Source: Salvia splendens (lineage: Eukaryota > Streptophyta > Magnoliopsida > Lamiales > Lamiaceae). From it: a DNA stretch of 64,000 nt. The stretch covers positions 13,392,001 to 13,456,000 of the forward strand of contig NC_056046.1 in NCBI RefSeq assembly GCF_004379255.2. Direction: 5' to 3'. Of this stretch, positions 43,201 through 49,210 are shown in pieces. How positions within the stretch are numbered: the first letter of the stretch is position 1; each line of letters starts with the position of its first letter. The notes below the pieces were generated by a model. It saw only the letters and a list, made by a program, of their open reading frames with translations, did no database searches and had not been told where the DNA came from. Both the position numbers and the translations under genes were made by a program.

Positions 43201-45111
43201 CTGGAATTGGCCAAAGCTGGCTACCCTAGCCCTTCTCATTTGATTATCCATCTCAAAACCTTCAGGAGAGGTGAGAGCTTTGTTCGAGTGATAAAGTGTA
43301 GCACTGAACAGCTCTCAGAAGACAGAGAGCCACAAGCCGTTAGAATCTGCTCAGTGGCGTGTAAGATGTGGATGGCACATAAGAACAATGAAAAACAGGT
43401 CTTTATTGGATTATCAAGCTAATATATACCATGATGCCCCTCGTATTGTTGTGTAATGTTTTCTTGTTTCTGCAGGTTCCCTCAAGCCAAAGACAAGGAT
43501 ATTCTGGTAGGAGAGAAGTGGGTGCAAGAGAACATCATAAACAGAATATAGCCATCATCAAATCAGTACGACTTTCTTCTTTAGGTTCCACTTCCAGTGA
43601 ACAGAAATTTGTGGAACACAGTGTTAACTTTTCAAGGATTTGGAGCAGCGAGCGAGAACCGAAAGGTCGGTGTACTTTCTGCCGAAAGCAGGTCAGTGCT
43701 ATTAAATATCAGATCATCCTTATCTATTTTGTAGAATAACTTGTAAATCAAGTTCTATTGTCTAATAATTTTACACAATTTTTTAGAGCTTGGGCAGTGA
43801 CAAAATTTGTAGTATCTGGCGGCCAGTTTGTCCTGATGGGTAAGTTTTGATATCTCAGTACTCAGATTTCTGTGACAGCAAGGATATAATAGAAGGTTGT
43901 TATATGAAAATATCTTTCATAGAGTTGCAAAATATTTTATACATTTCTTCTTTTACAAGATCTCTTGTAAAATATCCATGGCATGCTCTTAATGATTTCT
44001 GCATTGGTTTACTGGAACCAAAACTTTTTGGATGTAATAATAGTTATACTTGTAAGGAATGTTTAGAAAAGCTTTTCTTGTGAAGGTAGTCGAATCATTA
44101 TTAATTTATTACCATCCCCCTTGCTTAACACAGTTTATCCTTCAGGTATGTATCGGTTGGTGATATAGCTCGTCCTGGCTGCCATCCACCTAATGTTGCA
44201 GCAATATATAACAATTGTGATAAATTGTTTGCCTCTCCAGTTGGTTATGATCTGGTAAGACATCCTTTGGTGCTGAAGTTATGTTTGATTTCTGTCAGCC
44301 TTTATGAATTTCAACAAATTTCCACCTTCACTAGAGATGGCCAAGGATTTGAATTCTTCCCAATCCTAAACCCTCTTTGTAATTATAACCCAGACTTTGT
44401 TTTTGAGAACTTGTGGTTTAGTTTATTTTTTTTATCATGCGATTTTTTGAAGTCTTTTTGAAGGTCACAATCTTTTTCTGTATGGTGAAATTACGTCAAA
44501 TTTATGATTTAGTTGAGTAGAATCTGCTTCTTCCATTAGTAAACTATTTCTTGTTACCATATAGGCTGGCTATATAGCCTAATAATAATAATAATAATAT
44601 GAGATAATAACATAATAATTGTAATTATAATCGTGATAATAATAAGTTTGAACCAAGTTTACTAGTAATATTTAATTATATGATAGTTTTTACGTTAGTT
44701 GTATGCTAAGTGGAATTAAAATTGAAAATGAAATGTTGATCTTCACATTAAAACCCCTGGCAGGTATGGAGAAACTGTATTGACGACTACAAAAATCCTG
44801 TATCGATTTGGCATCCACGAGCTCCTGAGGGGTATGTCTCTCTAGGATGTGTTGCTGTGCCATATTTTGCAGAGCCAGAACTCGACTATGTCTACTGTGT
44901 AGCTGAATCTCTTTGTGAAGAGACGTCATTGGAAGAGCAGAAGATATGGTCAGCTCCCGACTCTTATCCATGGGGCTGTCATATTTACCAATCAAACAGC
45001 GATGCTCTTCATTTTATTGCATTAAGGCAGCCTCGGGAAGAAACGGAATGGAAGCCCAAGAGGGTTCTTGATAACCCCCAACTACATTCATGTGCTGATG
45101 TCTCAAACTGA
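454..45111 (+). CDS. VPS13: VPS13 bridge-like lipid transfer protein (5' partial, 63 exons seen)
   Basis: VPS13 proteins are rod-like bridges with a hydrophobic groove that move bulk phospholipid between membranes at contact sites. I traced 63 exons by GT-AG borders and protein continuity. They sum to 12926 nt: a 2-nt split codon, then 4307 codons and a TGA stop at 45109-45111, with no frame break. The first exon seen starts inside the chorein N-terminus (GDVELTNMELKPEAL), so about 33 residues and the ATG lie upstream. Order: chorein N, PH, FFAT-like motif, middle lipid-groove region, Vps62-type modules, C2-like segment, VAB, ATG_C, last Vps62-type module. The PH and C2 insertions are typical of the plant VPS13 type represented by At4g17140, not of SHRUBBY. 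Introns range from 69 nt to about 3.2 kb and carry many transposons. No disabled exon was found, so the gene looks functional. The family call is near certain; the exact paralogue is inferred from PH, C2 and neighbours. Confidence 0.95.
3560..4192. repeat. Palindromic MITE with a Stowaway MITE nested in its centre
   Basis: The left arm starts with a motif like GTCCAAAATTGGTCC and runs through a TTTTGACCA-ATTATTGAGTTA block. The right arm (about 4085-4190) carries the reverse complement of that block. The centre, 3776-4069, is a separate Stowaway element. A relative of the outer repeat lies at about 53660-54060. Outer ends are approximate. Confidence 0.6.
3776..4069. mobile_element. Stowaway-type MITE
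   Basis: Terminal inverted repeats CTCCCTCGGTCCC and GGGACGGAGGGAG are flanked by TA. The left part holds a short internal repeat, AACTAAGTTGAGTTGTATT. The element is non-coding. Confidence 0.85.
7146..7202. repeat. CAT trinucleotide microsatellite in a short VPS13 intron
   Basis: About 18-19 tandem CAT units fill nearly half of the 124-nt intron 7118-7241. Read from the upstream exon frame they would encode a poly-His run followed by a stop at 7211-7213, so this is intron and not coding. Confidence 0.95.
7792..7998. mobile_element. Stowaway-type MITE
   Basis: Ends ACTCCCTCCATACC and GGGACGGAGGGAGTA. The interior starts with CTGAAGATGAC and is shared with the copy at 10026-10233, so the two form one subfamily. 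It lies in the VPS13 intron 7338-8966. Confidence 0.85.
9296..9523. mobile_element. Stowaway-type MITE
   Basis: Left end ACACCCTTCGTCCCATAAAA and right end TTTTATGGGACGGAGGGAG. It lies in VPS13 intron 9035-10416. Confidence 0.8.
10026..10233. mobile_element. Stowaway-type MITE, same subfamily as 7792-7998
   Basis: The interior CTGAAGATGACCCACTTTCC is nearly identical to the copy 2.2 kb upstream. The right end is GGGATGGAGGGAGTAC; the left end has decayed. It lies in the same intron as the element at 9296. Confidence 0.8.
11201..11460. mobile_element. Stowaway-type MITE
   Basis: TACTCCCTCCTTCTCACCGC at the left and ACGGGACGGAGGGAGTACT at the right. The right end lies about 45 nt before the PH-domain exon at 11505. 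Confidence 0.85.
11505..13050 (+). other. VPS13: PH domain inserted in VPS13 (exons 11505-11614, 12743-12839, 12952-13050)
   Basis: Residues about 778-880 of the visible protein read as a pleckstrin homology domain. They contain WQRRYFCIVGPSLYML near the start and end with FRFDSEGSRKNWQSYLQGAI, whose C-terminal helix carries the PH-typical tryptophan. PH domains bind phosphoinositides or proteins. In plant VPS13 proteins of the At4g17140 type this insertion distinguishes the group from SHRUBBY-like members. Lipid specificity cannot be judged from the sequence. Intron 11615-12742 contains a strong hairpin MITE. Confidence 0.88.
11669..11911. mobile_element. Stowaway-type MITE, near-perfect hairpin
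   Basis: The ends CTCCCTCCGTCCACGAATAG and CTATTCGTGGACGGAGGGAG are exact inverse partners. The arms of about 110 nt stay complementary almost to the loop near 11788. It lies within the intron that splits the PH domain. This is the youngest-looking MITE of its type here. Confidence 0.92.
13134..13415. mobile_element. Truncated LTR-element fragment
   Basis: Sequence from TGTTAAATAAAAGG to TTCTAACA (about 13292) looks like one LTR. It is followed by a polypurine-tract complement (CACCCCGCTGAGCTGG), as in the 3' LTR of a - strand element. The match to the layout of 21161-21360 is good, but no second LTR is seen. It lies in VPS13 intron 13051-13631. Confidence 0.5.
14241..14273 (+). other. VPS13: FFAT-like VAP-binding motif in VPS13
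   Basis: Within exon 14037-14507 the residues DDEFYEASEDL (about residue 1026 of the visible protein) match the FFAT pattern: an acidic flank, then E-F-Y-E-A-S-E in the core, compared with the consensus E-F-F-D-A-x-E. The segment around it is Ser, Asp and Asn rich and looks disordered. FFAT motifs bind the MSP domain of ER VAP proteins (VAP27 in plants) and tether animal VPS13A and VPS13C to the ER. The motif is seen directly; binding is inferred. Confidence 0.65.
17432..17598. repeat. Two-copy tandem duplication, period 82
   Basis: GATTAGAAATTTGAGG starts at 17432 and again at 17514. The units are almost identical; one difference is seen by eye (AATAAAG against AATCAAG). It lies in VPS13 intron 16977-18315. 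Confidence 0.95.
20816..20850. repeat. CAT microsatellite
   Basis: About ten CAT units with one TAT interruption in the long VPS13 intron. Confidence 0.85.
20993..22133. mobile_element. Tourist-like MITE split by a TRIM-like element
   Basis: The left end GGGGACGTTTACTTT (about 20995) is mirrored by GTAAACATCCCC at 22119-22130. Removing the LTR element 21161-22118 brings the two ends within about 180 nt, a normal MITE size. The 5 nt before and after the inner element (GCAAA and GTAAA) fit a target duplication with one change. Outer target duplication is not clear. Confidence 0.6.
21161..22118 (-). mobile_element. TRIM-like miniature LTR retrotransposon
   Basis: Two direct LTRs: 21161-21345 and 21951-22118. 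They share TG/CA ends and differ by about nine substitutions, small indels and an 18-nt duplication near the end of the first copy. Next to the second LTR, 21939-21950 is the reverse complement of the tRNA-Met primer binding site TGGTATCAGAGC, so the element runs on the - strand. Next to the first LTR, 21346-21360 is the complement of a polypurine tract. The inner 600 nt have no coding ORF of note and are rich in GTAGTAGCAG-like repeats. Such small non-coding LTR elements need enzymes from other elements. Confidence 0.85.
22335..22450 (+). mobile_element. SINE-like tRNA-derived sequence
   Basis: An A-box-like stretch TTAGTTGGTAAGG (22349-22361) and a B-box-like GGGTTCGAGTTACC (22388-22401) are spaced as in RNA polymerase III promoters of tRNA-derived plant SINEs. 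No cloverleaf can be closed, so it is not a tRNA gene. Ends are not defined. Confidence 0.55.
22945..23204. mobile_element. Decayed MITE
   Basis: AAAAGTATGAACATTTGG near 22947 is mirrored by AGTTCATACTTTTCAGGGA copies at about 23140 and 23180, and the right end reads GGGACAAAGGGAGTA. It is probably a Stowaway relative with a duplicated right end. Confidence 0.5.
24257..24479. mobile_element. Stowaway-type MITE
   Basis: ACTCCCTCCGTCCATGAAA at the left and ACAGACGGATGGAGTA at the right. It lies in VPS13 intron 23778-25439. Confidence 0.8.
24988..25340 (+). mobile_element. Truncated 3' end of a Ty3/gypsy element (pol tail plus LTR)
   Basis: Positions 24988-25065 encode the last 25 residues of a polyprotein (WRVYKRGDRQVVWP near the start) and a TGA stop, matching the tail WRVYKRGSREVVWP of the element at 60797-64000. 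The LTR follows, about 25066-25340, with shared blocks GACGCAGGCCTCCTTG and CAATAAAG and an end like TATCAAACA. The opposite orientation and different insertion site show a separate insertion. It sits in an intron, so VPS13 coding is not hit. Confidence 0.85.
25440..27693 (+). other. VPS13: VPS13 region with Vps62-type (DUF946-like) modules
   Basis: Exons: 25440-25729, 25834-25918, 26009-26341, 26758-27114, 27204-27693. Three copies of the same short signature occur: WRPQAPSGFAVLGDYLTP, IWFPEAPRGYVAMGCVAS and FWMPQAPPGFVTLGCVAS. A weaker fourth is IWRPVVSEGMVYFGDIAV. This W-x-P-x-AP-x-G-[FY]-x-x-[LM]-G pattern characterises the plant Vps62/DUF946 family and plant VPS13 proteins. Its role in VPS13 is not established. 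The donor after exon 25834-25918 is set by frame (donor GTTAGT) and joins V to DKPPTKG. Confidence 0.85.
28136..29418 (+). other. VPS13: VPS13 groove end leading into VAB
   Basis: Exons: 28136-28299, 28817-28973, 29149-29418. The sequence contains NISLSGIGFTLHGR, FNDKYDSWEPLVEPVDG and, later, NKLGKDIFIRASG. The last follows the VAB-type pattern of a conserved Asn, then a G and a short strand. The segment links the lipid groove to the adaptor-binding region. Assignment rests on continuity of frame and VPS13 similarity. Confidence 0.8.
30367..30638. mobile_element. Decayed Stowaway-type MITE
   Basis: Left CTACTCCCTTTGTCCCATAA and right TTTTTATGGGATGAAAGGAG form imperfect inverted ends. It lies in VPS13 intron 29419-30827. 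Confidence 0.7.
31211..31442. mobile_element. Tourist-type MITE with TTA target duplication
   Basis: The ends GGGGGTGTTTACTTAG and AGAAGTAAACACCCCC are inverted repeats, flanked on both sides by TTA (31208-31210, 31443-31445). That is the PIF/Harbinger signature. It lies in VPS13 intron 31026-32752. Confidence 0.88.
31905..32300. repeat. Degenerate tandem repeat, period about 243
   Basis: AAATCTTGCTGGATGATTCAG near 31928 recurs as AAATCTTGCTGGATTAGTCAG near 32171. Downstream blocks (AATATGTT, TTTAGTTCCAAGA against TTTAGTTTCAAGA) keep the same spacing. Confidence 0.7.
34156..34334. repeat. Possible solo LTR fragment
   Basis: Starts TGTTAAGGCCC followed by GTCCCACATTGAC, a pattern common at the start of plant LTRs. 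A candidate end near 34333 is weak and no target duplication is visible. It lies in VPS13 intron 34030-34620. Confidence 0.3.
37004..38307 (-). mobile_element. TRIM-like LTR element with perfect 5-bp target duplication
   Basis: The LTR-like direct repeats 37004-37177 and 38166-38307 share CATATGTGAGAAA and TATATAA-TTCCA-type blocks. TGATACCA just before the second repeat is the complement of a TGGTATCA primer binding site, and CTCCCCAACAACC after the first is a polypurine-tract complement. AGATG flanks both sides (36999-37003, 38308-38312). The inner 980 nt hold a run of about 20 C at 37930-37948 and no gene I recognise. The LTRs have diverged more than in the other TRIM-like element. Confidence 0.75.
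38725..39162. mobile_element. hAT-type MITE with perfect 8-bp target duplication
   Basis: Ends TAGGGGTGAGCA and TGCTCAGTCCTA are inverted repeats. ATTCCTCA flanks both sides (38717-38724, 39163-39170). The interior is made of iterated AAACCGAA-type units on the left and the complementary TTCGGTTT on the right around an AT-rich core, so the whole can fold back. It lies in VPS13 intron 36915-39450. Confidence 0.9.
40337..43691 (+). other. VPS13: ATG_C and neighbouring C-terminal segment of VPS13
   Basis: Exons: 40337-40514, 40595-40731, 41403-41529, 41900-42121, 42191-42550, 42877-43035, 43099-43398, 43476-43691. The sequence includes HGLLGVWGPVLSAVGNAF, SAIGNRLWRDLIHNPLHL and the Gly-rich run GVGDGFVQGTEALAQGV, all typical of the ATG_C region also found in ATG2. 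ATG_C forms amphipathic helices that contact lipid droplets and other acceptor membranes. After it comes a PH-like stretch ending in a strand such as YQRIVLVTNRRVMLLQ, as in other VPS13 C termini. Confidence 0.88.
41124..41170. mobile_element. Stowaway-type MITE end fragment
   Basis: TACTCCCTCCGTCTTATTC is one terminus; no matching right end follows before the exon at 41403. Confidence 0.5.
43787..45111 (+). other. VPS13: C-terminal Vps62-type module and stop of VPS13
   Basis: Exons: 43787-43839, 44146-44254, 44764-45111. They encode SIWRPVCPDGYVSVGDIARP and SIWHPRAPEGYVSLGCVAVP, two more copies of the W-x-P-x-x-P-x-G-Y-V-S-[VL]-G signature seen near 25.9-27.4 kb. The C terminus therefore repeats the same module type. 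The chain ends with HSCADVSN and TGA. A short intron with an AAT microsatellite (about 44578-44645) precedes the last exon. Confidence 0.85.
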
Positions 45112-46174
45112 AATAAGGTTTTCCTCTTACGTAAAATCAAGTGGAGTTTTTATTTTCTCAGATTATATATTTTTCGTCTAATCATAGATTTCGGATGTGT
45201 ATAGCTGTGGTTTTCGGAAATTTTTTGCTGCATTTTGAATGCGAGAATGATGCTTGAGGAGATCCAAAAGTTGTGAATTTCCAGTTGGTTTATTTTATAC
45301 GAATTACATTTCTCTCTGAAAAACATCCCGGTTAATTTTGATGGTTGAGTTAAGGTGGTAGTATAAGTATTCCTAGCGATTTTTTACTCGAGCTACCAAA
45401 AATAATCATATGTAAAGATATTGATTTCAATAATTAATTTTCTAAAGTACAGCTTAAATTTTGTTTTTATACAGTAGTGTTTCTGTATGTTTTTAAATTA
45501 GTTGTTGGGGCAAACTTTTGTAATCTTAGTAGTACTTTGTAATTACTAGCAGAGATTGTGCATTGCACATAATTTACGAGTCACACTAATCAATTACTAA
45601 AGTTAAATACTGTATACTTTTTCACTTTTTTCTGGCTATTAATTTTTTTTTTCTAAAAAATTCTCATTACATTCCTATTATTTTTTTCTCTCTTATTTTT
45701 CAACTATGTGCAATGCATGACTAAATTAAAATTTCAAAAACTAATTTAACACTACTTTATTATTGCATGAATTTGAAATATATTACTAATAAATATAGAT
45801 AGTAGTAAAAGTTTGTGTAATAGAAAAATATGATTTAACAAATAAAAAAATACAAACACCTAAATTAATTATAACACGATTTGATATTTAGAGAATAATT
45901 ATACTTTGTGATATTAGAATATTTAAAAAATCATCATCAAATCCATATACAGAACATAAAACATAAAATGGAAAGTAGATCAAAAGTTTTGAAAAAAAAA
46001 TATATACACCAAAATTAATATCAACATGACTAGGTAATGCAAGTGTGACTGAATTTATTTGTAAAAATCAAATATAGAACAAAAAAAGTACTACAAACTT
46101 AGTAATATTTGATCATTACATTATAAATATTTAAAAAATCTTTATAAAGAACTTTAACGGTAGAGTATCACAAT
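45112..46174. other. VPS13 3' untranslated region and AT-rich spacer
   Basis: No ORF or RNA gene is supported. The first few hundred bases probably include the VPS13 3' UTR; no single polyadenylation signal stands out. The rest is very AT-rich. Confidence 0.5.
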
Positions 46175-46783
46175 TAGGGGTGGGTAGGTACGGTATACCT
46201 TATCGAAACCACCATACCGTATACCTTACCGTAAATTCGGTATGCGAACAAATCATACCTTTACCTTATCAAAATTTTCAGTATACCGAACTTCGGTATA
46301 CCTTATTTTCGGTATGACCAATTTCCATACCGATGCAGTACCTCATTTTTGGTATACCGTACCAAAGTTCGGTATACCGTACTTTTGCGGTATACCTTAC
46401 TTTCAACATCAATGAAAATAGATAATTTGAGTTTTTAGAATATTATTTATATTTTATTTTAAAATATATATATATATTACATATATTTTATTCATAATTA
46501 TATTTATATTTCACAATAAATTTTATATTTTTAAAAATATATAAAATATATTTTATACTATTAAATTTATATTTTACGGTATATACCTTAATTTACGGTA
46601 CATACCGAACTTCAGTATGAAGCGGTATACCGCGGTATATGAAAATTCATACCGTTACCTTACCGAAAGATTTCGGTAAGGTATTCTACCGTACCGAAAA
46701 ATCACGGTATACCAAAAGTTCGGTATTTTCGATATTTTTTCGGTACGATAAAGCCGGTATTTCGGTATTTTTCCCCAGCCCTA
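46175..46783. mobile_element. hAT-type MITE with perfect 8-bp target duplication
   Basis: Begins TAGGGGTGGGTA and ends CCCCAGCCCTA, with ATCACAAT on both sides (46167-46174, 46784-46791). The interior is built from many GGTATACC and CGGTAT palindromic units around an AT-rich core. Termini resemble those of 38725-39162, but the interior motif is different. Confidence 0.9.
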
Positions 46784-47100
46784 ATCACAATCAACATTTA
46801 GGCTCTAATTGATATTTTTTTCGCTGCCTCTAATTTGAAACTTCAGAGGTCAGAAGCTAAATTTATTTTTAATATTGGGAAATACACGGTGCATATTTGA
46901 TATTTACATGTAGCTATACTAATGACAGGAGAATGCATAATACAAACTAAACTTAAATTTATTTGTTAAATGAACTCGTTATTATCAAGTGATGGAGAGA
47001 TTAATAACACCTTCCGTTTCAAGATATTTGAGACGTTTTTTATGAATGAAATTTAAAATTAATATTTAAATGTTAAATGGAGGAAAATAAAGTATAAAAA

Positions 47101-47329
47101 GGAAAAAAGATACGAGAGGGAGAAATTTGACAAAAAAAAGAAAGTCCCAATCTAATAGTAATGTTAAATTAGTTTTTTAAAATTTAATTTAGTCATGCAT
47201 TACATAGTTTATTTTGGAAAAAAGATACGAGAGGGAGAAATTTGACAAAAAAAAGAAAGTCCCAATCTAATAGTAATGTTAAATTAGTTTTTTAAAATTT
47301 AATTTAGTCATGCATTACATAGTTTATAA
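47101..47329. repeat. Perfect tandem duplication, period 115
   Basis: GGAAAAAAGATACGAGAGGG starts at 47101 and again at 47216. The two units read identically up to ATTACATAGTTTAT. The lack of differences points to a recent event. Confidence 0.95.
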
Positions 47330-47902
47330 AATAAGAGAGAAAAAATAAAAGAAAGAAAAATTAAGAGGAATATAATGAGAAATTTCAACCCTAACTCTTA
47401 CTCTAATTCACCAAGTTCCGGTCAAACTCATTAGGCTATTCAGGCCAAAAAGCTTTAGAAAACAAACACTCATAACTAAAAATTTTCGGGTTAAAATGAT
47501 TCATAAATTTGAGATATTTTATCTTTTAGTATTATAATCACATAATATCTTTAAGTTCTACTGACTTTTCTCAATAATAGTTATAGATGAGTCTTTCATC
47601 TTGATCAAGTAAAACACAAACAAGATAAATAAAAAAATAAAGTAATCAATTTGACTTAAAACTTGTGTCAGAGTCATTATTTGTTCATTATTCATAATCT
47701 GTTTTTATTTAAATTAGAAAGCATATCTTACACAAATCACTATTAAAATGATAAAAATAAAATAAATTGGGATTTAGATGAGCTAATTCTTAATATTGTC
47801 TTGATTGGTTTTGGAGGTGGTGAGCCGGTGGATGACGGGACGACAAGAGAATGTGTCGAGGTGCAAATCAAGTGGAAAGTTGTGGAATGAAAATTGAAGA
47901 AT

Positions 47903-48116
47903 ACTACTCTATCCGTTCCATGTTAATAGAGTTATTTTACTATTTTGAGAAGTTCCAAATTAATTGAGTCATTTATATTTTTGGCAAAAGTAACCATCTC
48001 TCTAACTTTATTCTCTATTCATCTCTCTTACTTTATCCGCTATCCACTTAACACTTAACAGACTATTCTTAAACTCTGTGAGCGCCTCTATTAATAAGGA
48101 ACGGAGAGAGTAGTAA
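47903..48116. mobile_element. Stowaway-type MITE
   Basis: TACTCTATCCGTTCCATGTT at the left and AAGGAACGGAGAGAGTAG at the right. Confidence 0.75.
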
Positions 48117-48374
48117 ATTGTTGTGAATGAAATCCAAAAGTACAAGACAATCCTAAAACTAACTTAGCTCTATTTTTTACTTAAAAGTTGTAACACGTCG
48201 GACCAACCCGCAACCCATTCGGACTAACCTGTATTTTGTATTCGGATTGTGAAATTACATCCCTAACCCTATAATTTTATTGGGCTATACGGACCGATCC
48301 ACGGATTTCGGTTGGATTAGCATCCCTAATTTTGAGTCTATTTGTCATCTTATTCATCAAATACTAAATAAAGA

Positions 48375-48619
48375 GTACTCCCTCCGTCCCTCTGTACTAG
48401 AGGCGTTTCATTTTGAGCACTCGTTTTGAAAAAATGATAATAAATAATTAAAATCGGAAAGATGTAAAATAAGATAAAAAAAATAATATAGAGAAGACTC
48501 TTAACTATATTATTCTTTTTTTTACTTTACTTTTTTTACCATTTAACTATTTATTATAATTTTTTCAAAACGAGTGCTCAAAATGAAACGCTTCTACTAT
48601 AAAGGGACGAAGAGAGTAT
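48375..48619. mobile_element. Stowaway-type MITE, long hairpin
   Basis: The left end CTCCCTCCGTCCCTCTGTAC is paired with GGGACGAAGAGAG at the right. The inner block GTTTCATTTTGAGCACTCG is answered by CGAGTGCTCAAAATGAAAC, giving arms of about 100 nt. Confidence 0.88.
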
Positions 48620-49118
48620 TATATTTTATCAATTAATAATATATAACTATTCATCAAATACTCAATATTATTTTTTATCAATCTATATATCTAGTCATCG
48701 AATACTACTATTATTTTTAATCAATCAATAATATCTATTCATCGAATACTCAAAATAAATTCAACTAGACTATTTGCCGAAAAACTTAAAATAAATTCCA
48801 CCAGACTATTGCCGAAAAACTCTATAGAAATATGACATTTACTTCTAATCGACTATTTATTAGTTTAGTATCTAGGAGTACTTTTATCAAATAATTTTGC
48901 TGACACGTGACAATTGAGTTCACAAATAATAATAATAATAATAATAATAATAATTAAAAAAATTATAATAATAATAATAACTATGCAAAATAATGGATCA
49001 CAAAATCAATATGCCTCATATTTTTCTTTAGTTTAGTTGGTGAAGTCAAATAGACAGTTATGTAGGTAGCGTCGGCAGCAACTAAAATTAATTTAGCTCA
49101 TATGATTGGATGAATCAA
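48620..49118. other. Spacer upstream of the EndoU gene
   Basis: AT-rich, with a short direct repeat AAATAAATTC(A/C)A(A/C)-type near 48748 and 48788 and an AAT/TAA microsatellite at about 48927-48980. No gene is seen. Confidence 0.5.
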
Positions 49119-49126
49119 TATAAAAA
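49119..49126 (+). promoter_or_regulatory. Candidate TATA box of the EndoU gene
   Basis: TATAAAAA lies 85-92 nt before the ATG at 49211, which would place transcription start near 49150 and leave a 5' UTR of about 60 nt. The site is seen; its use is inferred. Confidence 0.5.
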
Positions 49127-49210
49127 TCTTGTGGCTATAACCACCAACTCACTCAATTTATATCTTTTGATCTTCTTCAATCATTTCCTCAACAAAATCT
49201 CACATCGGAA

